A DNA stretch of 64,000 bases from Conchocele bisecta (lineage: Eukaryota > Mollusca > Bivalvia > Lucinida > Thyasiridae): positions 73,027,188 through 73,091,187 of the forward strand of contig CM055278.1 in assembly GCA_029237695.1 (NCBI GenBank). The letters run 5' to 3'. Positions 10,853 to 21,175 of the stretch are shown here, one piece after another; position 1 is the first letter of the stretch; every line of letters begins with the position of its first letter. Made by a program: the position numbers and the translations under genes. The notes beneath the pieces were generated by a model. That model worked only from the letters and a program-made list of their open reading frames with translations, searched no databases and was not told the origin of the DNA.

Positions 10853-10929
10853 CAAAAAACCTGTTTTGACAGTACATGAGAATCGTCTCCAGTGGAGACG
10901 ATTCTCATGCGCTGCCAAAACAGGTTTTT
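10853..10929. repeat. Hairpin, ~36-bp arms
   Basis: AAAAACCTGTTTTGACAG pairs with the complement in GCTGCCAAAACAGGTTTTTA, and CATGAGAATCGTCTCC pairs with GGAGACGATTCTCATG. It abuts the family D copy on its right. Confidence 0.75.
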
Positions 10930-10936
10930 ATCGCAA

Positions 10937-11190
10937 GCCATGCGACTTTGTACCTAAGAATACAAATGTATGTGCGATATTTCATTAAATATATTTACAG
11001 AAAATGTGATTGTTTCTGTAAATGACGTCGAATGATGACGAAATTTTCATAATATTCCGCATTTGCTATGGAAATGTTGTCATCTTTCGACGTCATTTAC
11101 GGAAAATATCGTAAATATTGTAAATATTTTTCATGAGATATCGCACAAGTCCTTACAATGTATGTACAAAATCGCATGGCGAGTCTCATA
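10937..11190. mobile_element. Family D foldback element (copy 3)
   Basis: The most complete family D copy. The end GCCATGCGACTTTGTACCTA pairs with TGTACAAAATCGCATGGCG. The inner stem uses AAATGACGTCGAATGATGAC and ATCTTTCGACGTCATTTAC. Confidence 0.75.
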
Positions 11191-11258
11191 TGTGGCTGTG
11201 ACAGGAGACATTGGGCTTATGGGTTTTGTGACCTATGTAGAACCTGATCATTTTGACG
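11190..11258. mobile_element. Family C fragment (copy 2)
   Basis: Left end only: TGTGGCTGTGACAGGAGACA through TGGGTTTTGTGACC and AACCTGATCA. Confidence 0.6.
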
Positions 11259-11267
11259 CCATACTTG

Positions 11268-11455
11268 ATTATTTACATTTTTGAAACTATCAGAAAATGC
11301 AGTGTAAATATAAGAAATAAAACCATGGGCTGTTGCTTTTCCTGTGGTGTACAATACATTTGGTCTCTTTAAAGTTTGCGAGGAGTCACTTTAAACAGAC
11401 CTAATGTATTGTGCCCTCCAGTAAACGCAACACCCATGGTTTTAGTTCTTAAGTA
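11268..11455. mobile_element. Family N foldback element (copy 1)
   Basis: AATAAAACCATGGGCTGTTG pairs with AACACCCATGGTTTTAG; internal TACAATACATTTGGTCTC pairs with CAGACCTAATGTATTGTG around AAGTTTGCGAGGAGTC. The flank at 11275-11320 (GAAACTATCAGAAAATGCAG) matches, inverted, the flank of copy 2 at 15130-15313. Confidence 0.7.
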
Positions 11456-11678
11456 AACTGAGTATCTACAAAGCGCCATGTTGACATGGCATGCAGCATG
11501 AATATATGTTTATGTATGTCACATAACACATCCTTTGTTGTCTTAACGGGCGACAGATTGGAGCATACATTACGAATAATGGGCGGTCACACCTAGAAAT
11601 CGACGTTTTCCTATGTTCGATGTCATGGGTTTTCGTTCGTGGTGAGTTGTAATACATTCAACCCTCTCGAGAAACATT
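11456..11678. other. No feature recognised
   Basis: Short unique spacer with chance ORFs. Confidence 0.3.
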
Positions 11679-11745
11679 AACCCGAATTTTCTGTCTGTAA
11701 CGCAGGGCGAAGTCGCCCTGCGTTACAGACAGGGAACTCGGGTTA
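11679..11745. repeat. Family O hairpin (copy 1)
   Basis: CTGTCTGTAACGCAGGGCGA pairs perfectly with TCGCCCTGCGTTACAGACAG; the outer stem AACCCGA / TCGGGTT. Copies are at 31563 and 44915. Confidence 0.8.
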
Positions 11746-11889
11746 GATGAACACCTGTGTGTATTTTGTTTGCTGGAACGAATCCTCAACTTAGTTAAAT
11801 GCTTAAAGTGACTATGTCCCAGATGATGTGTCACAGTCAAATAAACATTATGTAGTTTTTTGTTTCATACGCAATCACATTTATTGTAT

Positions 11890-12225
11890 ACGTACGTACG
11901 TTTCCCATTGAAACACAATGCAACGCAATACATGTACGTCAATATTGTTCCATATTGACGTCTCGTGAGTTCATATTTATCTGTGCCGGAACTACGCTTC
12001 ACATCGCAAAATAGTGCCTTCTAAATCACCATTAATTAAATTTTGTTTGTATTTATAGTTAGTATATTTTTGAAGCGCATATGCATTGCAAATGATGTAC
12101 GTGTATAACAAAAAGCCACTCGTTCCGCCGCGCAACAATATTGCGCTCCTAAAGTCGCGCAATATCGTACGCTGCGGAACTCGTGCATATATCCACATAC
12201 AAGTCAAATAGCCTATATATATAAA
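11890..12225 (-). mobile_element. Family H element (copy 1)
   Basis: Reverse-orientation match to 19850-20095. Shared phrases: CCCATTGAAACACAATGCAA, TTGACGTCTCGTGAGTTCAT, AAGTCGCGCAATATCGTACG, and TATATCCACATACAAGTC. No ORF. Other pieces are at 18842 and 51835. Confidence 0.65.
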
Positions 12226-12595
12226 TCACTAGCACCATTTTATTTGATCACAATGGCAACTACATGCGTTATGTTCAAGTACGTTTATAAGTAGGGGAGA
12301 TAATTTGACCTGGCATCATTTGTCATTTTCAATATACATGTATCGGTAGGCAGCGGCGTATTGAGCGAGAATTCAAGCAGGTGAGTGTGGAATACATTGC
12401 GCACCGTCACGTGGTTCGCGCATGAATAGCAACAGACACGTGTGCATTATTGGTTGTCTTTTCAAGACTTAATACATATCTATGGGACAGGCTGCAATTC
12501 CACGGCCTGCTGTATATACAATCATGCAGGCACGCGTGTCAATTATTTTCATTAAAGGCGAGTTTACGTCACTTGAAAATTGAAAAACAACATAT
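12226..12595. other. No feature recognised
   Basis: No repeat family or coding region was identified. Confidence 0.35.
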
Positions 12596-12848
12596 GAGAC
12601 CAGTGTGCACCTGAGAAGATGTGCGGTATCTCATGAAATATGTTTACAAAATACAAAATTTACGATATTTTCCGTAAATGATGATCAAAGTTGACTTAAT
12701 ATTCAGAGCAAATGCGGGATCGAATCCCGCATTTGCTATAAAAATTTAGTCAACTTTCGTAGTTACTTACCGAAATTATCACAGTTTCTGTAAACATTTT
12801 TCATAAAAAGAATCGCACGTTTTCTTAGGTACGAAATCACATGTGTTG
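12596..12848. mobile_element. Family D foldback element (copy 4)
   Basis: ATGTGCGGTATCTCATGAAA at left and CTTAGGTACGAAATCACATG at right. The central stem GCAAATGCGGGATCGA / TCCCGCATTTGC is nearly perfect. Confidence 0.7.
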
Positions 12849-12906
12849 TCTTGTCATGACACGCGTATCGGTTACTACACCCACGCGGTATACAATACAA
12901 CTTGTA

Positions 12907-13130
12907 CAGTGAAACCCATATAAGCCCGACACACTGGGAGGTCCCCAGGGTGTTCGGCTTAGTGAGGTTTCACTGTAAATCAGGCATTTCATCATGAGTT
13001 ATAGTTGTGTGCTATGCGATCACGAACAGACATTTTTAAATGAGATAAATGACCGAGAAATTCATCAAAAATAAGATCACAGATTTTGCCTTGGTGACCG
13101 GTTTAGAGAAGTTAGTACACTGTATTTGTA
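12907..13130. mobile_element. Family B element (copy 3)
   Basis: Complete layout: hairpin module (12907-12980), interior with GTGCTATGCGATCACGAACA, and terminal GACCGGTTTAGAGAAG...ACTGTA. The ends are inverted repeats. Confidence 0.7.
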
Positions 13131-13210
13131 AAGAAGTGTTTTTTTCAGCTGCTACCGAGATGAAGTGCAACTACGTTGAAGTAACTGTATCTCAAGTCCG
13201 CTAACATTTT

Positions 13211-14730
13211 AGCTCACCTGAGCCAAAGGCTCAAGTTAGCTATTGTTACCGCTATTCGTCCTTCGTCGGTCGTCCGTCGTCGTCGGTCCACAATTTCAAA
13301 CGTCTTCTTCTCCGGAACCGCTGGGCCGATGCTGATCTAACTTCACACACATGGTACATAGGTAGAGGGATTACAAATTTGTTAAATGGAGGTAGTCGCC
13401 AATCTAAGATGGCCGCCGTTTAAAAATAGTACTAATTCTTAAAAAGAATATTTTTCTCACGAGCCTTCAGAAGGATTTGGATGAAACTTGACAGGTATCA
13501 TCGATGTACAATGATCTTTTAGAATTGTTAAAATCGTGACTATGGGGTAAAAAATGGGCGTGGCCCGGGGGTTCCAATAGGGGTCAAATTTCATATTTGA
13601 CCGAATATGATCAAATCATATATCAAATCGAAGATATCGACGAGACGATCGTTTTGGTGCAGTTTTCACCGAAATCGGGATGATTAAGTCATCCAAAACG
13701 GCCGCCGAAATGTCAAAAGGTCATCCTTTTATTTGAGATTTCAAACGACTTCTTCACAAGACCCGGTTGGCTAATGCTAGCGAAACTTCACAATCATGGT
13801 CCTTGTAGTTGCAGCCTGTAACTTTGTGACCCTCACGTACCGTACGTGGTACGTAAGGTACGTGAGGGTCACATAGTTACAGGCTGCAACTAGGTCCTTG
13901 GGTGAAGCCTTTTCAGACTAAATTTTGTTAAAATCGAGGTCGTTGTCAATCCAAGATGGCCGCCGTCTAAAAATAGCATTTAAAAAAAAAGAGAAAAGCT
14001 TCTTCTCACGAACGATCAGACGGATTTCGACGAAACTTGGCAGGAATGATCGATGTACAATAGGGGTCAAATGTGAGTTTTGACCGAATATAGTCGCACC
14101 ATATATAAAATCAAAGATATCGACGAGACGATCGCTCCGGCATAGTTTTCGGATTACGTCATCCAAGATGGCCGCAGAAATGTCGAAACGTCATCCTTTT
14201 ATTTAAGATTTCAAACGTCTTCTTTACAAGAACCGGTTGGCCAATGATAGCCAAACTTCAAAAGCATGGTCCTTATTTGAAACCGTGTCAGATTTTTTAA
14301 AATTGAGGTATTATTTAACCCAAGATGGCCGCCGTCTAAAAATGACACAAAGTCTTAAAAAATCTTCTTATCGTGAAGCGCCGGACGGAGTTCCACGAAA
14401 CTTGGCAGAAATGATCAATGTACAATGCACTTTCAAAGTTGTTAAAGTGGTGACCGGATGTCATATATTAAATCGAAATTATTGACAAGACGATCGATGT
14501 GGTGCATTTCTTGTAAAAAAAAGATGATTACGTCATACAAGATCGCCTCCGAATTGTCATAAGGTCACCCTTTTATTACAGATTTCAAACGGTTTGTCAC
14601 ATTGACACTATGTGCCTGTCATGGGCTTATTTTGATGTGTATTTAGTGACAACTTTATGTACCAGTATTTGCTTGATTGTATTACATTGCACAGGTGAGC
14701 GATATAAGGCCATCATTGCCCTCTTGTTTT
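13211..14730. mobile_element. Family V element with tandem units carrying AAGATGGCCGCC
   Basis: The ends AGCTCACCTG (13211) and CAGGTGAGC (14690-14698) are inverted. The interior is made of about three tandem units of roughly 375-450 bp. Each unit opens with TTTCAAACG(A/T)CTTCTTC, then AAACTTCA, then an AAGATGGCCGCC-type motif (13406, 13953, 14322), a GACGAAACTTGGCAG-type phrase, and a second motif copy (13692, 14165, 14538). Sequences opening with AGCTCACCTGAGC and carrying such units are, to my knowledge, abundant in molluscan genomes. No ORF. Confidence 0.7.
13806..13892. mobile_element. Family S hairpin MITE with 8-bp target duplication
   Basis: TAGTTGCAGCCTGTAACT pairs with AGTTACAGGCTGCAACTA and the stem continues to the palindrome CACGTACCGTACGTGG. 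It is flanked on both sides by GGTCCTTG (13798-13805 and 13893-13900). The sister unit at about 14268 shows an uninterrupted ATGGTCCTT, so this is an insertion. An 8-bp duplication is typical of hAT transposases. Confidence 0.85.
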
Positions 14731-14817
14731 TATCTCCCACTTCTTCCCATATTACGGATTATGTACCAGAGTTGCTAGACGAACTAGCCATAGTATGGAT
14801 ATGTGCGTGGGATAAAT

Positions 14818-14893
14818 TACTTACAGCACGGTTGTCCGCATGTACAATCGATAATAACCTCTCGCGGAGTATCACCTCGTAAATGCGGGCCAC
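14818..14893. repeat. Family L hairpin (copy 2, decayed)
   Basis: ACGGTTGTCCGCATGTAC at left and TCACCTCGTAAATGCGGGCC at right. The inner stem has lost much of its pairing. Confidence 0.55.
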
Positions 14894-15129
14894 TTTAAGT
14901 ATATAACACATGTATAAAGACATTTAGACATAAAGAGCATAAGAACAAAGGTAAATATAACAGCTTTCGTGAGCATGTTTTGCAAACAATCTACCGACTT
15001 TGGAAGAATTTGATTCTGTAAGAATACACCACGCTGTAAAGCCCGCTTTTTCTGATTTGGACTCACACCGTCCTATAACCGGAGCGAATGCTCTGGTAAA
15101 AACTAAGCAAAAGCATAAAGACAACACAT

Positions 15130-15313
15130 GTATCATTGAATTAATAAAACCATGCACTGTTGCGCTTACTGGGTTGTATAATACATTTGGTATGTTTAAA
15201 GTTTGCGAGGAGTCTTCAGATGTATTATACATCCCAGTAAACACAGCAGACCATGATTGTATTACTTATATTTACACTGCATTTGCTGATAGTTTCAAAA
15301 CTGTAAATAACCA
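15130..15313. mobile_element. Family N foldback element (copy 2)
   Basis: AATAAAACCATGCACTGTTG and CCCAGTAAACACAGC-type arms around AAGTTTGCGAGGAGTC. The right flank TTTGCTGATAGTTTCAAAAC is the inverse of the left flank of copy 1. Confidence 0.7.
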
Positions 15314-16044
15314 AATATGGCGGTAAAATTAACAATACTCTTGTTTTACGTCATTTTGTCGCAATTCCTGGAACAGCGACGTTACGAACATTAACCAATC
15401 AACAACATCGCGCGACGTCACGTGTGTCTAATGTATTGTATTGGGATGTAAACGCAATACTTCGTATGGGCGTTTGCATTACGAATTCATAGAACGTGTA
15501 AATATTCATGCTTGTGAGGTCATAATGGATGTCCCTTGAACCATGTAGGCCAGATGCTCGTCGGTGATGATATTATCTCCTCATCATTTCCACACTTAAC
15601 AGTACAGGTTTCATTCCAGTAAATCGAGTGTGGTCCTTAGTGACCCAGTGTTCGAAAGTAGTACACAATGAAGAAATATTGCGAAACATGGTGCTTGCTT
15701 TAAGCTAACCGTTTGTGGTTACTGGTGAATTTCGGATTGGAATTATTAGAAGTACATATACATTTACTCCTGCAACAAAACTTATGAGAGAATTTTGATT
15801 TTACTGCATACGTAACGTCACATTGACCCTATCATTCGTTGATCCATTCTCGAGCGTCTGCATTTTTAATCAAGCATGTCTTCCGAGTCATGGGAATTTC
15901 TTACATGATTGTCAACACCTTGTTTTCCTCACATTTTAATGCCCACAAGCTAATTCATTATGAAAATGCTAGTATTACATGCTGTATGTTTTTTAAATAA
16001 ATCCAGTTGACACAGGTTTCTGTTAAATTTATTATAGGAATGAA
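15314..16044. other. No feature recognised
   Basis: No repeat family or coding exon was seen. A short inverted pair around TGTAAACGCAATACTTCG / GGGCGTTTGCATTACG (15450-15485) is present. Confidence 0.35.
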
Positions 16045-16262
16045 AGGCCTTTTTGTGGAATTTATCGGGGTATAAACTTGGAAAGTCGCAGGAATACTGG
16101 ACGAAGCGATAACAAATTATAATTTTCGAAAAAAAATAAAAAAAAATTTTTTTTTTTTTTTTCGTTTTCGAAAATTGTAATTTTGTTAAGGCCTCGTCCA
16201 GTATTCCCGCGACTTTTCCAAGTTTATATCCCCGATAAATTCAACAAAAAGGCCATTCCAGG
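16045..16262. mobile_element. Family P foldback element
   Basis: Arms of about 95 bp: AAAGGCCTTTTTGTGGAATT pairs with AATTCAACAAAAAGGCC, and TGGACGAAGCGATAACAAAT pairs with TTTGTTAAGGCCTCGTCCA. The loop is an A-rich then T-rich run. It abuts the family J copy on the right. Confidence 0.8.
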
Positions 16263-16735
16263 AAATATACAAGTGTATAGTTGTGTCACTTTTATACCAG
16301 TTCTAAAGATTAAGAGTGCCCGCTATACAGATATAATCATTTAGTAATATTTATTTTACTGATTTTACTGGTATCAGGCTATTTTCATATGCAAATGAGG
16401 CATGGTATTTTTTAATTATGTATACTAATTAAATGCGTCATTTGACAAAATTAATATTTTCGACAGATTATAAAGTATCATTATTGCACATCAAACAATA
16501 AATACAGAGTATAAATAGTAATGTCCGTTAACATTTTAAGGAAATACGGTTATCGCCCCTGATATCAGTGTGGGAAGTTACGTCTGATATAAAATGTATA
16601 ATAATGCCAATCAATACGTGGGGTAATGATGAATGAATGTTTATTTTGCCAGAAAAGTTCTCAGATGATGTATCTGATATAAAGAACATTTTGTGCCTAC
16701 TGATTGGGCATGTACCTTTACAGTTTAGCTAAAAT
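16263..16735. repeat. Family J dispersed repeat (copy 2)
   Basis: Direct-orientation match to 2530-2935, ~80% by eye across ATTTTCATATGCAAATGAGG, TTAAGGAAATACGGTTATCG, and AATGCCAATCAATACGTGG. It contains an extra ~110 bp around 16440-16540. Confidence 0.7.
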
Positions 16736-17070
16736 CACTAATGGTGCAATCCATATAATTGCATGTTCATTCATTATTGATCATGCATGTTTGTATTATT
16801 GTATGCATAGTTACATGCATCATGACGAGGAACGCTCTTCAGTTTAAGTTAATAACCAATTCTTCTTCTTCTTTGCATTTTAGCTAACCAAATAATTCTT
16901 CTAGGATCGATAATATAAGCAGTGCAGGGAGTGTTTTATTTACAAAGAGTTCGCCGTTGTACGTTATAAATACTCCGGTTAACGAGTGACTTTTAGCAAT
17001 ACATCATAAATTATACTGTTGATGATAGTCTTCTCTTGATAAGCGCACGAAAATAGAAATAAAACATTAT
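16736..17070. other. No feature recognised
   Basis: AT-rich spacer; no gene or repeat family was identified. Confidence 0.35.
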
Positions 17071-17315
17071 TTGTGGCTGCGACTGGAGAAAAAGCTTACT
17101 GACTTTGCGAACAGTGTAGTCCCAGATCAGTCTGCGCGTCCGCGCAGCCTGATCTGGGACTGCACGGATCGCCATTTTACATGTATCAATGAAGCACCCG
17201 TATTGCTTCCAGCTTATAATTTTGATCATTATTAGTCTTCAGTAATGCGTTAGAAGAGGAGTTTTGTATATCCACATTTGCCATACGCTCCATTTCTCCA
17301 ATCACAGACATAATA
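17071..17315. mobile_element. Family C MITE (copy 3, internally rearranged)
   Basis: The left end GTGGCTGCGACTGGAGAA is followed by a tight stem CCCAGATCAGTCTGCGCG / CGCGCAGCCTGATCTGGG. The right-end phrase CTCCATTTCTCCAATCACAG lies at 17289-17308. Confidence 0.6.
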
Positions 17316-17725
17316 CGAGTTCAATACATATTGATTCAGTCACCGCCGTCAATCACGCGATACAGGTAAGATGTATCTATAATTTCTGATATGTATTCAA
17401 GACGTAGGAACAGAAATTGCAATCAATGTGTGCTCAGGTACTTTTGTATGGTGTGTTTCTGACACGAGCTGTAATATGTTATATTTACGTGAAGAAATAT
17501 AAAAAATCGAATAAAATCTGCATTTTTCTGAAGTATTATCATTCTCCAGGTAATCTACCTGACCTTTAGTTGAATTCATCCAGAGAGTCTGGAATTTCTT
17601 AATTAACGTCGTATTGACAGGCGGTTAATTGACCGTGATATCTTAAAGACACGCTGTCTACATCTACATGTACTTTGAATGTTCGTCGTTCATTCCTTAA
17701 AGTGATTATAGCCGTACCTCGAAGA
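17316..17725. other. No feature recognised
   Basis: No gene or repeat family was identified. Confidence 0.35.
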
Positions 17726-17785
17726 ATACCACCGCCTGAGTTAATCTTGCCAAGATGTCACCGTTTCTGAACCTATATTCGCAAT
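17726..17785. mobile_element. Family A fragment (copy 4)
   Basis: One end only: CCACCGCCTGAGTTAATCTT followed by GCCAAGATGTCACCGTTTCT. It is cut by the family B element that starts at 17785. Confidence 0.6.
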
Positions 17786-18004
17786 ACAGTGGAACCTCTC
17801 TAAACCGGACACCAATGAAACACCTGTGATCTGATTTTTGATCAGTTTCTTGGTTCTTTATCTCTGGTGATAATGCCTGTTCGTCATCGTGTAGCACACA
17901 CATATGGCTCAGAACGATCAAATGTCTGATTTACAGTGAAACCTCTCTAAACCGGCCACCCTGGGGACCTCCCAGGGTGGCCGGTTTAGAGGGGCTTCAC
18001 TATA
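17785..18004. mobile_element. Family B element (copy 4)
   Basis: It starts ACAGTGGAACCTCTCTAAAC; the interior has TTCTTGGTTCTTTATCTCTG and TCGTGTAGCACACACATATG. It ends in the hairpin ACCTCTCTAAACCGGCCACC / GGTGGCCGGTTTAGAGG, which is almost perfect. Confidence 0.8.
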
Positions 18005-18168
18005 GTACGAGATTGATGGAACCCATCAGTAATTTTATGCACCGTGCATACATGTAAATTGTGCGTGACTCGTTTCATAAATCTCAAATTGAAACACGTT
18101 TGAGATGCCCCATCTTTGTAAGATCCTTTATTTATGATAGCTTGGTATGGACATCAGTCTCGGACATT

Positions 18169-18652
18169 TATGTCCACAATCATGTGACCCAATATTGGAC
18201 GGTTGAAATTGTCTGTCATGTAATAATAATTATTATAATCGTATTTGTGCAATGATCCTACGCATTACTATGGCTAATTGGGTGTGTATGAGGATGGCCA
18301 CTAACGTCCGTCTAATTAGTACTTATTAACTCCACTACATGGCTGTACATAATTATCACGTAATCCACCCCCAACTCGATAAGTAATTACCAGGTAAACA
18401 CAATGGCAGTGCACACAATGTCCAGTGTTAGTGAGTGCAAAATGCAAAGTCCATGTAAATGGTATAGTAGCACATTGATACAATACGACACGATGCCATC
18501 GCTGCTGTCGCCATCGCTGCGATGCGGTGTAATGTGCCTTCATATGCCCATTTGCATACAGTAAATCACACAGAGAATGACAAAAAAACTAGCGGCAACT
18601 AGTGAAGACGTCGGATTTGTCAATCATATTGGGTCACATGATTGTGGACATT
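18169..18652. mobile_element. Family I TIR element, ~484 bp
   Basis: The end ATGTCCACAATCATGTGACC (continuing CAATATT) pairs with the right end finishing in GGTCACATGATTGTGGACAT. The TIR is about 28 bp and nearly perfect. The interior has no transposase ORF. Confidence 0.8.
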
Positions 18653-18779
18653 ACCCACCTTGAAGTGTTTAGTAATGAAGTGAATTAAACGTACCCGATG
18701 GCATTTAATACAGTGAGTACACGTGTACTTACAGTGCCAAGTCTCGGCCTGCTTACTTGGGCCAACATGACATGTTTTC

Positions 18780-18842
18780 AAGGTTATATTGTCAATCATT
18801 TTGACAAGAGCTAACTTGTTCCAAACATACGTATATTTACAG
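18780..18842. repeat. Single unit of the 59-bp repeat found arrayed at 20125-21110
   Basis: AATCATTTTGACAAGAGC, AACTTGTTCCAAACATACG and GTATATTTAC match the unit of the large array. It sits directly next to a family H end. Confidence 0.65.
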
Positions 18843-18941
18843 GTTATTTGATGTGCATGTGGATATATGCACGCGTTCTGCAGCGTGTGATATTGTGCGA
18901 CTTTATGAGTGGCATATATCCGCATACAAGTCGAATAACCT
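18842..18941. mobile_element. Family H hairpin end (copy 2)
   Basis: GGTTATTTGATGTGCATGTG and GATATATGCACGCG pair with the complement in GGCATATATCCGCATACAAG and TCGAATAACC. The same sequence forms an end of the longer H copies. Confidence 0.65.
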
Positions 18942-18954
18942 TTTTTATTATATA

Positions 18955-19250
18955 CCTACCCATGAAATACATAGTTATACGATGTAAATAAAAGTCATAT
19001 GTTCTCATCGATGAAATAAACAACTTCCGGTGAAAATACGACTATGCTTCCGCTATCTTTATTCATAAAATCTATTTTCGGGAAAACAGCGCAAATAGGC
19101 TGCTAATACACATTCATTACCGTATACAGTCTAAAAAACTGCTAATTTCCATGGAACTGTATATAATAAATAGAATATTCATATTTTTGCAACGAATATG
19201 ACATATATGTTCATCGAGTGGTGTGAAATGTCCATATCACGAGTGCCATT
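18955..19250 (-). repeat. Family Z dispersed repeat (copy 1)
   Basis: Reverse-orientation match over about 300 bp to 51283-51592. Shared phrases (this strand): CCATGAAATACATAGTTATA, CGATGAAATAAACAACTTCC, GTATACAGTCTAAAAAAC, and TGCAACGAATATGACATATA. No ORF. Confidence 0.75.
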
Positions 19251-19849
19251 AATATCCTCTATATTATATCATTCTCGCGATTTCGCGATCTCGCGGTCGG
19301 AAGTAAATATATGCACATGCTCGCTGGGAATGCGTGGGAGTGGACATGGAAATATGTTTTACTTTCGATTGCGCACGCAATGAAACGACGTACTCGTCAG
19401 TTTAGCAGGTTGTCTCCCTTGTCAGAATTTAATCGCCAGTCGTATTGTCTGTTCTCTTAAGAAAGTGTGCACTTCTACAATTGCTAATATTAAACAGTTA
19501 TAAAAAAAGTTAGCAACTCTAAGTTGTTGACATAAACAATCAGCTATAAATATACATGGGCGTTATGTAGGTGCATGTATGTTCCACTTGGATTATACAA
19601 TACCTTTATACATACGGACATACCGGCTGATTATCACAAATGTATTACATCTTCCTCCCTAGCTCAGTTGGTACGTAGTCGGACAATACTCGAACCATCT
19701 CTCTTCCGGCGCCGCTTTTGTTGTTGTTTAGGTTCATTGGCGTACTGCCGTCTATTTAGAGACTACCGTGCTACATGTATACTGTACATGAGCCAGTACA
19801 TGGGAAACCATACCACTTGGTAATGCCACACAGGGTAGCTCCAGATCAG
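19251..19849. other. No feature firmly recognised
   Basis: A tRNA A-box-like phrase CCTAGCTCAGTTGGTACG occurs at 19658-19675, but no convincing B box follows at the right distance. It may be a worn SINE. Confidence 0.3.
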
Positions 19850-20095
19850 CCTAAAACCTATTTGATTTGTATGTGGATGTATGCACGAATTCCGCAGCGT
19901 GCGATATTGCGCGATTTTAGGAGCAATTTATATGTGCCTCAAAAAAATGTACAACATTCAAATAAAATAAACAAATTAGTGGTGATTTAGAAGGAACTTT
20001 TTACGAGGTGAAACGTGGTTCCAGCACTGACCTATATGAACTCACGAGAATATTGACGGCTTGTGTCCCATTGTGTTTTAATGGGGAACAAAAGT
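19850..20095 (+). mobile_element. Family H element (copy 3)
   Basis: TATGTGGATGTATGCACG, CGCAGCGTGCGATATTGCGC, then GGTGATTTAGAAGG, TGAACTCACGAGAATATTGA, and CATTGTGTTTTAATGGGG. Opposite orientation to copy 1. It is directly followed by the 59-bp array. Confidence 0.7.
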
Positions 20096-20124
20096 AAGTA
20101 CATGTATTACAATAATCAAGTTTA

Positions 20125-21110
20125 TTATTGATCAATTTTGACAACAGCTAACTTGTACAAGACAGACGTTTATTCAAGTTTATAATATCGGTCATTTTGA
20201 CAACAGCTACATTGTACCAAAGATACGTGTACTCGAATATATAATGTCTGTCATTTTGGCAACATCTAACTAGTACCAAAGGGACCTGCACTCGAATGTA
20301 TAGAGTCTGTCATTTTGACAACAGCTAACTTGTACCAAAGATACGTGTACTCGAATATATAATGTCTGTCATTTTACAACAGCTGACTTGTACCAAACAG
20401 GCTTCTACTAGAATATATAATGTATATCATTTTACAACAGCTGACTTGTACCAAACAGGCTTGTACTAGAATATATAATGTCTGTCATTTTACAACAGCT
20501 GACTTGTACCAAACAGGCTTGTACTAGAATATATACTGTCTATCATTTTACAACAGCTGACTTGTACCAAACAGACTTGTACTATAATATATAGTGTCTG
20601 TCATTTTAACAAACTCTAATACAATAACTTATACCAAACAGACTTGTACTAGAATATATAGTGTCTGACTTGTACCAAACATACTTGTACTAGAATATAT
20701 AGTGTCTGTCATTTTGACAACAGCTGACTTGTACCATTGCGACCTGTATTCGAATCTATATTGTTTTGGTCATTTTAACAAGTACTGACTTGCACCAAAC
20801 AGACGTAAATTTAAGTTTACAGTATCTGTCAGTTGCTCAACAGCGGACTTGTACCAAACATACGTATATTCAAGTTTATGCTATCTTTCATTTGTACAAC
20901 GGCTAAATTGTACCAAACAGACTTGTACTCGAATATATAGTGTCTGTCATTTTGAAAACAGCTAACCTGCACCAAATAGACGTATATTAACGTAATTTAT
21001 AGTATCTGCCATTTTTACAACATCTGACTTTCACCGAAAACACATATTCAAGTTTATATTATCTGTCATTTTGACAACAGCTAACCTGCACCAAACAGGA
21101 AACGTAAATA
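20125..21110 (+). repeat. ~59-bp tandem repeat array
   Basis: About 16-17 units of 57-61 bp. Each contains CTGTCATTTTGACAACAGCT, ACTTGTACCAAACAGAC and TTGTACTAGAATATATA. Units near the middle are most alike (20372-20600); edge units diverge, as expected from unequal exchange. It adjoins family H copy 3. Confidence 0.9.
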
Positions 21111-21175
21111 AATCAGCATTCGTGTTATTGCATAAAATTTACGTGATACATAGAATAGCATGCTAGTGAATGTTT

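Noticed and set aside
19652..19700. Possible tRNA or SINE head (A-box-like CCTAGCTCAGTTGGTACG)
   Set aside because: No B box at the proper distance, no cloverleaf, and no target duplication.
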